Shown here in pieces: positions 1 through 14,200 of a DNA stretch of 64,000 nucleotides. Every line of letters begins with the position of its first letter. Position 1 is the stretch's first letter. The notes beneath the pieces are model-generated. The model ran no database searches, had not been told where the DNA came from, and was given only the letters and a program-made list of their open reading frames with translations. This stretch comes from Epiperipatus broadwayi. Taxonomy: Eukaryota > Onychophora > Udeonychophora > Euonychophora > Peripatidae. The stretch lies in contig JAQFVV010000275.1 in NCBI GenBank assembly GCA_028023455.1, positions 560,001 through 624,000 of the forward strand, read 5' to 3'. Position numbers and translations under genes: made by a program.

Positions 1-329
1 GGTGGAAGAATTGATCATACTATGATTCTCAATTTAATCCACAAATTGCTTTTTTTGATAACTTAAGTAAGTACTTATAATAGAACTAAATAAACATTAT
101 ATAATTATTGTTTATAAATGCTTCTCTCACCCCATTTACATTCTAGATGACCAAGAGACCCTATAGCCCCCAACTAAGCTAAACTGTAGATTAATACTAT
201 AATAAGAGTCTTATCCATAATTAGAGATGCAACCTAAATTATAAATTTTATTCTAATCTTGTATAGAATTGGCAACTGGGCACATTTATATGTGTATAAG
301 GTGATATAGATGTAGATTGTAGAGGTTAC

Positions 330-342
330 AATATATATATAT

Positions 343-384
<42 letters not shown>
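330..384. repeat. (TA)n microsatellite after GGTTACAA
   Basis: A near-perfect AT dinucleotide run, interrupted once, begins directly after GGTTACAA. The same octamer borders TA runs at 28030 and 33409. Confidence 0.9.
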
Positions 385-388
<4 letters not shown>

Positions 389-599
389 ATAATATTGTCT
401 TTACTGTTAATTTTTGGTTTTTCTTATATATATATATGATAAAACAAATATATAAATGCTTTCCATAAAATCCTTTCTTATTTCAACATTAGCATACCAA
501 GCATGATTATCAAGCTTTATTTATTTATTTATAACTTCCTTAGAGATAGTGTGGTAGCATTTATTAGGATAGATTTGGATTAAGCTAATGTTAATTATT

Positions 600-2720
600 C
601 CTGATACATAGGTCTAAGACTTTGAGCATTGTATGTTCCTCTCAATCCATCTGAATTATTAATCATATAGGCATTTTCTACAATCTTTTTCTTTATCCTA
701 CAAGAGTCCTTTATAGATGTTAAAACAGTTCTTTCATTGATGTTTACAAGTGATTAACATGAGAGTATGAATGAACAAAATCACCAACCTGAAATTGACT
801 AGGCTTTTGCAGCCCTTGTAAATTACATTTTTCAATCATTTTTGTTAAATTTATTATGACCTCTTCATATAAAAGTTGTGATCTATTTTTTTTGGATAGT
901 AGGCAAAGGGGTTTTGATTAGGATATGTTTTTCATAACTGAAATGCAACCATATTGATGAAAAACTTATAAACTCATTTTGAGTCATATTGATGTATTGG
1001 ATCACTTGATTTAATCAATTTATCCAACCTCTGTGATTTCCTTCTAACTATACCCTAAACAATCTACTAAGCTCTTGCATGATTTTTTCACAGTAATTAG
1101 ACTGAGTATGATGAATAGAGATCAATGGGTGTTTGATATTTTGGAGACAATCAATTTTTTTATTCAGAGAATATAAATGATGTGATAATCTGTAAGAATG
1201 GATCCAGGTTTTCCAATCAACGGAAATTGTAAGTTTTGCATTACTTTAATCACATTCTTTCTGTTAGCCTGCTGTATAGGGTATGCAGAAACATCCTTGG
1301 AGAATATACATCATAGGTTGCAAAAATAAATTTGTAGTGCTGATATAATGGTAGGAGTCCATAATAGTTTATTGCAAAAATTTGGTTTGGTTTATTAAGC
1401 AAAATTAATTTTTAAGCAGATTTGTAACTGATCTAGTATGGATGCATATATCCTATGCCAATAAAACAGTCTGCATGCTGTGTGCTCTTTCTTTCTAGGG
1501 CCATAGTGTCCATATAGAAAGTGATATTAGGGTATGAGCACAGACTTTCACATGACCCACCACTCTTCACTCCATCTAATAACACTGATACACTTAAACA
1601 TACATATGTTGAAAAGATAAATAATTACCAATATACATATTTCATGCTAAACCAGCAATCATCAGTTAGTCCAGATTATCATCTCTACACATATATACTA
1701 TAAGTGCTCAGATATATATTAAGATAGACAATCCTCATACTTTAATGGACAGGCTTCAATCTACTCCACACTCCAACTCTTCAACCATCCATCCAATTGA
1801 AAATCTGATGATGGAATGCTCAAAGGCCACCCTGAGACCGAGATTATTGTCACATCCATGTTGACCTAAGGTCAATCTGAACCCCACATGTACAGGACAT
1901 AATCCATTAAATACATATGCAAGGATGGGCAGACATCTCTATAATGTAATAACTGAAACATAGGCTTATTTATACCTCATTCATGCTGATTCATAAAATC
2001 TGAACTTAATATTACTTAATGAATGAGTTCAGTCATGATTAAAAAACATACTCAAACATTAAGGGTCTTATCTGTTGTGAAAATAGCTTAATTTTTTTTG
2101 CCATTGGCTAAAGTTATTTGAGATGACTGTTTAAGTGGCAAAGTTGGAATGGTTGAGTTTACATAATAAATTTCCTAAAATAAAGTTCCTGATATAATAG
2201 TTGCTTCACTACCAGTGTCTAATAAAACCTTCATCTCAATCTCTTCTAAACATACCACAATTACAGGACTGTTATTACTCATTAAAGTCAAAATAATTAG
2301 TTTAAAGTTAACATTATCTTGTCCTCCCCATCTACTTACAGGACCACACTGTGGGGAACATTTCCATGAGGCTCTTATTTGTTTAATGATTGGCCTTTAG
2401 GTCTAGTTTCCAAGTCTTCACTGACATCCTCATTTGATTCTGGTATTGATGACTGTCTGTTGGAGTAGCAAATCTCCTATAAGGCCTTATATGGGCTATG
2501 TTATCTATATTTTCCATAAGGAGTTTCTCTCCTAATAAGTAATCATTTACTGTTTTCTAAAAATCTGCATCACCTCATTGGGTTCCATTTTTGTCATAAT
2601 TAATACTCGCTACGGAATATAGATGGTCTTCTCTTTTACCTGTAAATGAACTCTCAGAAGTGCTCTCACCAGCTTCAAGTGTGCCTAAAATATTGGCAAT
2701 TTCTTTCACAGTGTGCCTAT
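600..2720 (-). pseudogene. Ty3/Gypsy retrotransposon remnant (gag tail, protease, integrase)
   Basis: Read on the minus strand, 2208-2219 encodes DTGS within LLDTGSEATIISG, the active-site signature of a retroviral-type aspartic protease. It is preceded by a gag-like tail at about 2400-2720. Further downstream, 1170-1290 reads as an integrase core with GKPGSILTDYH, which keeps an aspartate at the second catalytic position. Positions 1030-1135 read as the segment that in gypsy integrases carries the catalytic glutamate (here QSNYCEKIMQEL). Stops and frame changes break every part. Only about 650 bases separate protease and integrase, too few for reverse transcriptase plus RNase H, so that part is deleted. 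It resembles the element at 14.2-18.8 kb but is less complete. I saw no LTRs. The family is secure; the exact limits are not. Confidence 0.7.
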
Positions 2721-2759
2721 CAGCTGCTATTAATATCTGCTCAATGTGATAGAGTCATA

Positions 2760-4740
2760 ATGTGATAAATAACTTGACAAATAATTCTCATTATCTAATT
2801 TTTAGATAGGGGAAAAGAGTAAGCATTTAAAACTTGGAAACCTGCTGTTGAAAAAACTGTGTATCTCTTTTGTGTTAATTGATGGTAAACACAGTACTGT
2901 TTATCTTCATTCCAGTAATTATTTAAGATTGCATACTTATAATTTCAAGCTTTCAAATTGTTGGACCTTGAAATTAAAGTTGTCAGCATGGTTGTGAGTT
3001 TATTTTTATAACCCAATAAGTGACTATATAGTGTACTGTTTATTTATATGGTACAAATATATTGGCATTCGGTAAGATATTTAAAAGCTAAGAAAAAAAA
3101 AGTAAATTTAGCAGTCTTTTAAAAGAAAAACATTTTTAGATTTTTTTCTGATTAGTATAATTTATTTTTTTAAAATGTACAATGAAAGTTAAAATTGTCG
3201 TTCATATTTTTTTATGTAATTAAAAATAAAAGTTAAAATTGGAGAAAACGAAAGACAAACAAATTACCAATCTAGATAAGCTAAAAGAAAAATATTTTAG
3301 CTAATTAAAGATGGCAGAATGATACTAAAAAAACAAAGACTTTGTAATGTAAATTTTATAAAGAATGTACAAGATTATCAATGTATATTTTTGACAAACA
3401 AAAGATATGCACAGAAGTCTGAAAACTGGACCCCAACTATAAAAAGGAAGAGACTAGTTAGATCAACATCTTAGCTTGTCTGTTTTTATTTTGGCTGGTC
3501 TTGGATTATGGAATCCAGGACCACTCTACGATGAAATAATTCTTCATGTGGGAGTAGACCGAGCTTTTGACATCGTTCATCATGAAGACCATCAAACCCA
3601 GAAAAGCATTCATGACTAGCCTTTAGAATCAGGACCAAGAACAAGTTAAAACTAATGGCCATGAGCTCATTTTAACTTAGGAAAAACTATGCATAGTAAT
3701 CTACAATCTTCTCACTAAACTTACCGGTAAGTTATGATTCATTATTCCCGATTGTGACTAAATTGTCGGCAAACCATTCTTAAAAATAAGCTTAAAATAA
3801 TCCCGTTAGAGACTTTAATTTTATTGATCAAGAGACTCTTGTTTACTCGAGAACTTTTTAATAATTGTTTAACTGTTATTTTTTTTATTAATGGATTCAT
3901 ATCTGGATTAATGTGTGTTCTCTTCAGTTTTATTTAATTAGTAATTTATTGTTAAGCATTTTAATATGTTAGAATAAAAATATTTATTTCTAATACCAAC
4001 TTTTCCTTGTATATTATTAATAATAGTTATTAATGATTATTATTAAATTTATTAATATTAGTTTAACTGAAACATACAGGCTTATTATATACCTGTGTTT
4101 ATATACATATAATATTAGTTTAGTAAGATTTGGAAATATAATTTACCTTTGCCAATATGTGTTGACTATCCAGGAATAATGATATTTAGAAAATAATTCT
4201 GGTTATGGTATAATATAATAACAATTCTTTTAAAAACATTTTTTTTTTAATTTGTGAGATGTGATGTGACAGATTTCAGCAGATTCTTATATGAATCCTG
4301 GTGCCCTTATAAAAAAAATAAAAGCTGATTTCATCAATAGCGTAAATCATAACAATTACTAGGTAGAGTTGATCAGGAAATATAGTTATGTTTTTAGAAA
4401 TAGGAATGAAACTTTCTTCTTTTTGCATAACTTGATCAACTCATGCAGTTTATTGCGTATAGAGGCCTAGCAAGACATGAAAAATGTTACAATAGTTTTA
4501 AATCAATGTATGAAATTATATATTTTTTGATACATGGTATATATATTTTTTGAAAATATATTGTACAAATAAGTATAGAGAGAGGCCCATGAATTGCAGT
4601 GTCCACATTATAATTGTATGAAAGTAGGAATCAAACTTGGAGAATAAATATATATAAAAAAGGTGAATTTTGTTTATTTATTTTTTGAGAGTCAGAGTTA
4701 ATGTGGATCTTCCAACAAAATTGACTTCTGGTTTTTTTGA
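2760..4740. other. AT-rich stretch with no gene recognised
   Basis: No coding segment or repeat was recognised. Positions 3430-3480 hold a TATA-box-like string (CTATAAAAAG) followed by less AT-rich sequence to about 3660, which could be part of an old LTR or promoter. No partner copy was found in the window, so this stays a guess. Confidence 0.4.
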
Positions 4741-4760
4741 AATATTTGAATAGTGATGGG

Positions 4761-4924
<164 letters not shown>

Positions 4925-5315
4925 TACTATTTACACATATAACAAATAGTCTTTATTCCAACATTTGTGCAAATGATATAAATATCTGAATAACAAATAT
5001 TATTGAAAAACATGAGTAAAGAAATGGCCATTATTATTTGGTGTTATTTTATTTATTTTTGCCATTCTCATCTATATCAGAAAAGTTGAATCATTTATTT
5101 TATTCAAAGTTTGACTTCGTTTAATTTATTTTTATTTCAAAACTACATCATTTATCTACATTTTTGGATCACAAAAAAGCATATAATTTTATTGATATAT
5201 TTACTTTAATGTGAGAATAGTGAAATGCTATTTTGATCATTTTTTAAAGATTTAATGATATCTATATAATCAAATATCAGAGAATTAATATATTAAAATA
5301 AACTCATATATATAT

Positions 5316-7285
5316 TGAAACAGATATGTTGTTTTATATATACTGAAGTTTTTTCATTCTTCTGATTTTGAAATAGTTTGATTGAAAAGCTGGCACAGTT
5401 TTAGCAAGTGAAATTAAGAATAATAAATAAACAATTGACAATGAACTAAGTTTAGTTTCCCACTTACATTATCAAAACAAAACATGTAAATTTAAATTCT
5501 CCAAAAAAGGAGGGAGAGAAAAATCAATACTTGAACTTACAGTTAAATAAAGAAAATATAAATTACACATTTAATTAATAAATTCTTACCATTAAAATTT
5601 GCAATTGTCATAATAAAATATTACTGATATAATATTTTTTTGATGGAGCTGAATGTTTACAAATTACAATATTGAAATGCTATAATTAGTCATTAATTAA
5701 AAAAAGATAAAGTCACTTTTTTGCCTTGAGCAAAAGAAGTCTAGCTGTTTTTGAAACAACATGTTGGTCAGAGAAGGAGAGATATTGATAAGAAAATCAT
5801 GGGAAGTAAGAGACTATAAATAGTGGAATCAGGCAGTTTACATTATTATTAGTGTGATTATTGTCATTATAATTATTATTAGTTGATTGTTCATTGTCAT
5901 TGCTATACAGCATGTTGCAGTTTAAGTAAAAACTGGGTCAACTAACTTTGAAATCACCATGGCTATCAATAGATGAAGAAAACTCACAGCTATTATAAAA
6001 CTGCAAGATGAAGAAGCAGATTATTAATGTAAAAAACTCTAGAACAGTGGTCTTCAACCTTTTCACACCTGCGGACCGGTAAAAATAAGAATAAGGGTTC
6101 GCGGGCCTGCAGAAGTCTATAGATAAATTTTCTTAAAGATGAGCATAATTGTTATAACTGATCATAACAACAATGTTAAATATATAAGATAAAGTTATAT
6201 ATATATATGGAGTTTGTACAATAAAAAACTTTTTTTTTTAATTTTGAATTTTTTTAGAAAAGTAATAAAAAATTTAATTCTACCCCCCCCCCCCCCATAA
6301 ACATCTGTGATAACTAGAAAAACAAATTAATTTATGTATGATTGATTAGATTTTGTTTTCGTTCTGTTTTCTTTTTTTTTTAATTGGGTAAAAATGAGAT
6401 GAAAAAAATAAATAAAAATTGGTTATATTAATTAAAAATTTAAACTCTTATTATTTTGTTATTATAAACTTTCTCTAGCTGGCGGACCATAGAAAAGTTC
6501 CATGGCCGCGGACCAAGGGTTGAAGACCATTGCTCTAGAATATTCAGCTAAGAATACCCCCCCCCCCCACCATGAAGAAGTCAGGTAAATAAAGACATGC
6601 CTCAGTGACTATCAAAAGGAATTATATTTACCATTCAACTCTAAGATAAACCCCTTTTTAATGTAAAGATTTACCAACTGTGAATCACCACCATATAAAT
6701 TTAATGGTAAAAGAACTCTAGTTAATGCTGTAATCAAAAATTTTGGAAAAGAGAAAATGAAATATGGTTACTTAAAATGATTGATTCAACAAAGTAATAA
6801 AATCTTATGTACTGAAATAATTTCTAAGAATAATATAATTGCCATTATTATTAAAATTAAATATGTGCTTATATATATAATTTTAAAATGAAACTGACAA
6901 GCAAATAATGTTGCCTGGATTTATAAAATAAAATAAAAAGATGATCCTATAATTTAAATTTAAAAATGTTGATAATTAATCAACAAGTATCTGTCAAACA
7001 AAAATTGACTTTATTTGGTTTGAAAAAAAAAGAAACCTAAACTATTATGATATAATTTGATAACTGATTTTTTTAATTATTGATACACATGTGTATATGT
7101 GAATTTTATATATAATCAAAATGGAATTAGTAAATTATAAATACCGTAATTTATTATTTTCACAAAATTAAATCTATATAATGTGTGTCTCAATATACCT
7201 GAATTAACTATGTATTATATATATGAACTGATTATGCTTCTATATACATGATTTGAATCCCTGTTTATATAATGTGTTTTTATAT
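5316..7285. repeat. Duplicated segment, copy A, part 1
   Basis: This stretch aligns base for base, with scattered differences, to 25319-26760 (copy B). Shared landmarks include the poly-purine string GGAGGGAGAGAAAAAT near 5507 and 25508, and the run of TATATGAACTGATTATG repeats. Copy A is interrupted at 6045 by a hAT-type element and at 7286 by a 3.6-kb insertion, both absent from copy B. No open reading frame is maintained in either copy. It may itself be an old non-autonomous element or a segmental duplication. Confidence 0.85.
6045..6532. mobile_element. hAT-type non-autonomous element (MITE), 488 bp
   Basis: The ends are inverted repeats: CAGTGGTCTTCAACCTTTT on the left and the complement of AAGGGTTGAAGACCATTG on the right. 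The inner TIR continues with CGGACC-rich sequence on both sides. The element is flanked by a perfect 8-bp target duplication, CTCTAGAA, at 6037-6044 and 6533-6540. Copy B has a single CTCTAGAA at about 25993, the empty site. The 8-bp duplication and the CAGTGGT end are typical of the hAT superfamily. It encodes nothing and must have been moved by a transposase from elsewhere. Confidence 0.92.
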
Positions 7286-7884
7286 TGTAATGGTCAAGAT
7301 TGTACATTCGTGTAACAGAATCTAGAATCTAGGCAAAAAGATCAAAGCTGACCAGACCAGGAGTGTGACATCATAAATCAGACCATGCTTCAACTCGTCT
7401 GCCACCCTATGAATGACAATGTTTGTTGTTACAAATACTTTTATTTTTCGTGGTAAGCATAGATCAAGGAGAAACATGAGACTCGGGGATTTAAATATAT
7501 ATATTAACTAATTTAAATGCTACCAGAATGACATTAAAAATAACATTCAGAAATTATAATTAATGCATAGATAGTTTTATCATAGATAATTAATTAGGAT
7601 TGGTTTGGAATGAGAAATCACATGAAAACAAATAAATTTTATTGGACGTTAGATAGCGCCAACTGGCTATACTCAAAGCTTGAAAACAGAAAGGGTACAT
7701 ATAATGAAGTTACAGAAGAATAAATATAAAAAAAGTGATTATACAGAAAGTGAATTATTGGTTTTTATGCTGGGTTGGGGAAAAGATAAGGGGGATTTAG
7801 ATATAAAAGCTATAGAATTGACAAAGATTATGTTGTGGAAATGGGATGCAACAGAATATGGGAAAATTTAGAGTGGGGAATGGA

Positions 7885-7983
7885 AATAAAGTGGCTAACA
7901 GGTTTATCTGGGCATAATTGCTGAGATATTTTTGACTTCATTTAAGGAGAAGCCACAAAACATCACATCACATCATCACATCA
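7885..7983 (+). repeat. About 100-bp dispersed repeat, copy 1
   Basis: Starting AAATAAAGTGGCTAACAG and ending in a CATCACATCACA tail, this matches 57072-57166. GTGGCT near the start and AGCCAC before the tail could pair. It may be the 3' end of a LINE or SINE, whose tails are often short tandem repeats, or a tiny hairpin element. Confidence 0.75.
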
Positions 7984-8100
7984 CACCGGACTGCTATAAG
8001 ATCCTAAATTATATTACTGTTACTAATTTTTTTTTTCAATCTGAGTAGAGGTAGTCTTAAGGTAAGCCCTTTCTCTATGTTTATTTAATTAAACTTTCAA

Positions 8101-8499
8101 AATGAGCAGTATAGATGATCTGATGGAACAGCAAATTCTTAAGGTCTAAACCAATCTCAAAATCATGCAGTGATTCTAATGTTAGGCAAGACCTATCAAG
8201 CTCTCAGATAGAACAAGTTAAGAGTGCTTCCAGTAATTTTAATTCAACTAATATTGATCAGGATGATTTTATTAATTTTAAAAAACTTAGCAAAGGTACA
8301 CAAAAGCAAAAAGAATCCCAATCTGTTAGTAAACAAAAAGTTGCTATGATCACAAATGCTGAACAGAAAGCTGCTGTGATTGATCCGATCGGAATTTCAA
8401 AAAAATTGGAAAAAAATAATTCTAGTAAAAATCTAAGCAAAACCTATTCTTCTAATGAAAAAAAAAACCAAATAAATTTAACATATATTTATTAAATAC
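8101..8499 (+). pseudogene. ORF-like remnant, lysine/serine/glutamine-rich
   Basis: A start-like ATG at 8102 gives MSSIDDLMEQQILK, then frame breaks follow. From 8215 an open stretch of about 94 codons runs to a stop near 8497, rich in Lys, Ser, Gln and Asn. The composition resembles the N-terminal part of a retroelement ORF1 or gag, but I see no zinc knuckle or other diagnostic motif. It is broken and lies inside the 3.6-kb insertion. Function is not assigned. Confidence 0.35.
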
Positions 8500-10882
8500 A
8501 TAATTAATGTGGGAAAAGCATGCAGGCTTCACAAAATGAGGAATTAACATGTTTCTTTATTAGATCTTTAATTACAAATGTGAACAGATACATTTAAAAA
8601 ATCACTAAACGGTGCCTAAAGATTATGCCAATTTCTATTGAAAGTGGTGGCTACTATTACAAAATGCCATACTAGTCTTAGACAAAATATTTATTGTGAC
8701 ATTATTACTTTAATAAAGTATGAGCTTATAAATCAACTCAGGGTTTTAGATTGAATCTAGAAAATAAAGATATAAATTTCAGTTTAATACATTATGGGAC
8801 TCAGAATTGGCTATACAGTATCGCTGACATGCTACAGCACTGGTTAATTACAATAACAAGGTTCCCTTCAGATAGATTAGAGTAAGGGGTTTTTGTGATC
8901 AATACCAATACCTTGGGATCAAACTTCCTGCTGCTAAAGATCAGGATGGCTAACACAACTGTTCGGAATTATATGTCAGGTCTTATTTGTGTGTGCCCTG
9001 AAAAAAGGTAACATGGGGTGGACTTGCCTGTAATCCCATCTTAAGAAGATGCAGCAAAATGTTAAACATTCAATAAGAACTTAAGATATCTAATCCACCA
9101 AGTGAAGGTATGACATTAATTATTATTGCAGAAATACAAGAGCAATAGCCTAACCGGTCTTACTATTCTAAGCCAATTCTAATAACACTATATAATCAAG
9201 CAGCACTTGAGAGATAGAGAACATATAATAAAATTCTTGTTTATAGGTTTCAATCTACATGGATCAATTATTATTACAAGGGGGGGGAGTACATTTGATC
9301 AACTGGCCAAATAATTACTGAATATACTTTCAACATTACTAAGCCTAGTACATTACTTTATTATAATAAATCCAAATAATATGGAGATTTTAATAGTCGG
9401 TACAATATACATTTAGAATTAAATAAGACTTTTATAATAATGAACACTGAGTAATTCATTATTGCTACAAATATAGGAAGTTGAGCCAATGAGCATGGAT
9501 CATATTATTGAGAAACAGTTATGTGAAGATATTAAAAATTTTATCTTCGAATATTTATTACGTTTAAATGCTTGCTACTTCAAGGCATTGTCATATAAAT
9601 ACATAATAGGAAAATAATAGTAAAGAACGATTATAGGCACAGCCACAGTGATAGATAAAGAAATTAGGGTAGCTGACATTTAGTTTCATTATGAGATTTA
9701 TCAAAAGATAGGCAAGTTATACAAGTTAAAAAATTATTTAATTTAGCAAAATAATGAGATCATTTTATAGAGTTTAAAACATTACATAATTTATCTTGAG
9801 CTAGCTTTAAACTTTTAACTTGGGAGTTTAAATTTATATAATTCATTATCACAGAGGTCTGCAGTTATATGTTGGCATTACCGATTAGTTGCTGAACTGG
9901 AGAGGCAGGTGTTTGACTTTTAGGCATCATGGTGGTCTTCTTGCATGAGGTGTAATATCTTTATTATGAAAGTAGGCTGTTATGGTTCCATGTTGCAGCT
10001 CCCGTGGTTGAAGGCATTGGCTGGCAGTTGGCACATCATTCTTCCATGGATTAGAAGCAGCTGTCACCTTTCTTCAGCCAGACCTTTCAAAGATCAGCCT
10101 GGCATGGATTATATATAGCAATGCTCTTCTAAAATTAGTCACTCCATCACCCAAGCTTAAAATATACCCTATTTATACTTTTGTTTCAAAGCACTTAACT
10201 AGCAAAAAAATTTAGTTGACCTGAAAACCTATTAACTCTAAAATATAACACAAAATTCTAAGATTTCCTGATTTGATCCCAGTACTTTTGTTTAGATTTC
10301 TAAGGTGTCTTAAATTATCCTCTAGGTGTCAGATAGGGCTGCTCCAGTGATTTTAATGTATACACTTTTGCTGCAATCAAATTGAGTATAGCAATTATGA
10401 GATTTTGAGCTTTGATTTAATCACAGGTGTGGTAGTCTTAATGCAAATTTGTTTATGGCTAAATTTTTATTTTTAATTAATATAACTAAAAGCTTTTTTG
10501 CTCGTTTTACAACATTAAATCACACCACTCTATATATTAAACCACTAATCATCACATGAGTTGAATCATACATCCACACATGAATTTATATTTAAAAAAC
10601 TTAATAAATGGATATTTCTGCTATTTAAAATTATAACACAAATCATTCCCTTATAGAATATAAAATCTAAACGGTTATATTAGCTGTAACACTTACTAAC
10701 CTATGTATGTGCAGTGTTTATTTATATGTGCATATATAGAGCTGTGCACCCAGCCATTATAGTAATGTTTATACATTTATTTTAAGAAAATAAATATTTT
10801 TTTATGGTTTGAACCTAGCACAGATGGGTTTGGTTGTTAAATTAAAATGTGCAATGAAAAGAGATTGAACCTGACCATGGCA

Positions 10883-11379
10883 ATATACATAATCTAATTA
10901 CATGATTACATATATGAATTGATTATTTTTCTGTACACATGACCTAAATCCATGTCTGTATAATATATGCCTCAATATACCTGAATTAACTATGTGTTAG
11001 ATATATGAATTGATTATGCTTTTATATGTATGACTTGAATCGTGTCGATATAATAAGTGTCTCAATATACCTGAATTAACTACATGTTACATATATGAAC
11101 TGATTATGCATGAATCTGTGTCTATAAAGTATGTCTCTATTAACTACATGATATATATATATATATGAATTGATTATATATATATATATATATATATATG
11201 AATTGATTATGCTTCTATATGCATGACTTGAATCTGTATTTATATATGTGTCTCCATATACATAATCTAACTATGTGCTTACATATATGAATTAATTATG
11301 TTTCTGTACACATGACTTAAATCTGTGTCTATATAATATGTGCCTCAACATACCTGAATTAACTATGTGTTATATATAT
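10883..11379. repeat. Duplicated segment, copy A, part 2: about 91-bp minisatellite
   Basis: Degenerate tandem units carry TGTCTCAATATACCTGAATT, then a TATATGAATTGATTATG block, then CATGACTTGAATC. The same units occur at 7180-7285 (before the 3.6-kb insertion) and 26660-27240 in copy B. Internal TA runs at 11148-11200 have expanded separately. The gypsy element inserted into one of these units. Confidence 0.8.
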
Positions 11380-14200
11380 TGTACCAGTTGGAAATTTCCA
11401 CTCTGGTTTTATATACCTTAGACCTCCATATGCACCGAGCATGAAGTGACATATGTTGAAAAATGAAAAATCGATAATAATTCACTGCAAAATATTGTTG
11501 GTTAAATATGAAGAAAATATCTCAAAAGAATTATTACAGGAAGTAGATTCAGCCTAGAATTAGGTCAATCGAAGCCTTCCCTGTTAAATTATCCTACAAT
11601 CATCCGATTAACTAAACATTGATCACTTTTGAAATAGTCTAATTCAGCCTCTTGCGCCACCCCTGATCAAGAACTTTATTTTTTATTCTCCTTTTTCTTT
11701 CCCGAGAGAGTGTGCAAATATGAATGATCATTATTGTATATATTAATAAATTAATAAGTTCGGACATAAATGATGAAACAATCCAACTCCCCGGTAAGTT
11801 ATCCCTGTCTAGCTCATTACATGATTTCTTTCTATCTCAGGTTATTAAGTGGGTCAGCACTTTGGTTAAATAATTATAATTATATACTAACAAACAAATA
11901 ATTCATCAAAACCAAGTAAGTGAAATGGCAAACAATTTAAATGTGAAGTCTACTATTTATTATTCCCTTTTTTATTTTTATTTTATCATCCTCCACCAAT
12001 TACATATAAAAAAAAATTAATTTAATATAGTTGATATTTCAAACAATGAAGAATATTATAAAATTAATAGGAAGTTGCTTGATTCACTTGAATATTTATA
12101 GAAAATAAATGCACATCTATAAAAATACATTTTGAAATATTCACATAATGGGTGTGGTCTATACCTCCTAAACCACTTCAAAGTAATAAATTAAGAAATC
12201 AAATGTATGCAGCAAGTATATTCAAAAGAAATATAATCCAACAGTTTACATGCATGTCTAATGGCTATTCATAAGGTTTATAAGTATTAACGTTATATGA
12301 ACATCAATATTTTCGTGCTCAATAATATTTATATATGATCAACATCTATGTCCCTACTTTGGATGCGTAAAATGATGCTTAATGAGTACAGCCATAAAAC
12401 ACTCAGCATAAGGTGGAACCATAGTAGTGTAAAGATTAGTAAATAAAAAAAATAATCCTGCACATGGCAGGTTTAGGTCAGACATGCACGTAAATATCAA
12501 CAAATATTATGCATATTACAAAAATTAAATAAAAGAGTTAATATTGATAATACACATATAAGTGAAGACAAATTAATTATATATATATATATATATATAT
12601 AACACTAAATTAATATTATAAGAAAATATACACTCATCTGAACTTCTGAATTCCATTAAGTTTGACTTTCAAAATGAACTACATGGCTACTCAATAGAGC
12701 AGATAGGGCTTTCTTTCATCAATATACGTATTAGAGTCTTTTTTTCATCAGAATATGCTGCTTCTCCTATGGCATTTTCGGGCTTCAGGGATGAACTGGC
12801 AGTGTACTGCTGCTAGAAGTCTACTCCATTATTTTTTGGTAATTTTGAACAAACATTAAGGCCATCTCTTCTATTATTTGTTCTAGGGTCTGTGGTTATA
12901 ATTTTCACGTAGATATATTTTTCACATCAGATTTTACCATAGAAACTTGGCTTTTAAACTTAAAATTGGAAATTACTTAGCATTGCAATGTTTTCTAATA
13001 TGATTTTTAATGGAGGGATGATTCATACCCCATCTATCACCACCAAACTATTTTTTTTTGGTGGGAAAAGATTCCCCCCCCCCCCGAGGGAAATATAAGC
13101 ACAAACAAGAAAAGAGGTGTTTTTCTTTTTTTTCTTTTTACTTTCAGTAGCTTTACTATAGATTTATTTAACAGTACTACCATATCCGAATGGTTAGTTT
13201 CAAATCTCATTTCTTCTTTCTTTCTGCTCTTTAGACAAGCTGGAGGCAATTATTATTTTCCGCAAAAATCTACCATCTCATTACTTGGATAGGCTTGAGA
13301 TAAACTTTTCTTTTCTCAGCAAACATATATAGTCTAATTCTTGGGAAAAGCAAAAAGCAACTTTTATTTTCAACAAACATCTACCATCTGATTACTTGGA
13401 CAAGCTAGGAACAACTGACCTCAATGCACCCAGTAAGTAGCACACATGGTGTTATCAGTCTAATTGTAATACCCCCCTACAAGCTATTGCATCAGCCAAT
13501 AATTCAATTATACTTTACGTATATTCTTTTAATTTTTGTATCTCAAAGCATACCTTTTCTAATATTGGAAATTGTATAGTTTCCATCTTGGCTAATTAAA
13601 TCACCCATTATGTTTTCACTCTAGATAAAATCAACTTTTTAATTTTATCTTTACAAATGATCAACAAGAACAAATTTCTTTTAATACAATACATTTTATT
13701 TCCATCTTTTTGTTCTTTTCTAAACGATTACAATTTACAAAAACGTTTTTTCATTATAAATCAATATTAATTAAAAAAAATCTCATTATAATAAATACAA
13801 GATTTAAATTCTATTTAAACAATATTTTAGAAATAACGAAAAAAAAAAATTTATATGTACATGCATTAAAACATTACAAATAATAATATAACTTAAATAC
13901 AAAAAGTGTTCCAACATGTAAACAAATGTAACAAGCTTTGTTTTTTTATATATAGTTTTGTTGTGCGAATAAAATTTATTAACACATATAGTACATACAC
14001 TTATACTGTGGGTGTAAATAGGAATGTAGTATGACCAACCCAGTTATTTATGTGACATATATAAATAATTCCAATATGTATCTAAATTACGATTTATTTG
14101 ATGTGTTAAAATTATATAATTTTAATATAATAAAGATTAGCTGTGCTGAATCCTCAGCAACAGCTATTTTGTGTATGGCTATTATACACAGTTTAGTTCA
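11380..14200 (-). repeat. LTR (3' LTR of the minus-strand element)
   Basis: It aligns along nearly its whole length to 19412-22021. It differs by indels, notably extra sequence around 12776-12850 and at 13030-13135, where a C run and a T/C-rich run sit. TGTACC at its left edge and TTCA at its right edge mark the limits. No coding sequence is kept. Confidence 0.9.

Larger units (their letters stand above)
7286..10882. mobile_element. 3.6-kb TG...CA insertion, probably LTR-type
   Basis: This block interrupts the duplicated segment: copy B continues across the junction without it. It begins TGTAATGGTCA and ends TGACCATGGCA, an imperfect 11-base terminal inverted repeat. ATAT lies directly outside both ends (7282-7285 and 10883-10886), a 4-bp target duplication. 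TG...CA ends with a short duplication suggest an LTR, perhaps a very long solo LTR carrying a further insertion, but a TIR transposon is not excluded. The first 250 bases resemble the start of a block at 59680. An ORF-like remnant (8101-8499) and a small dispersed repeat (7885-7983) lie inside. The rest shows no recognisable coding sequence. Confidence 0.7.
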
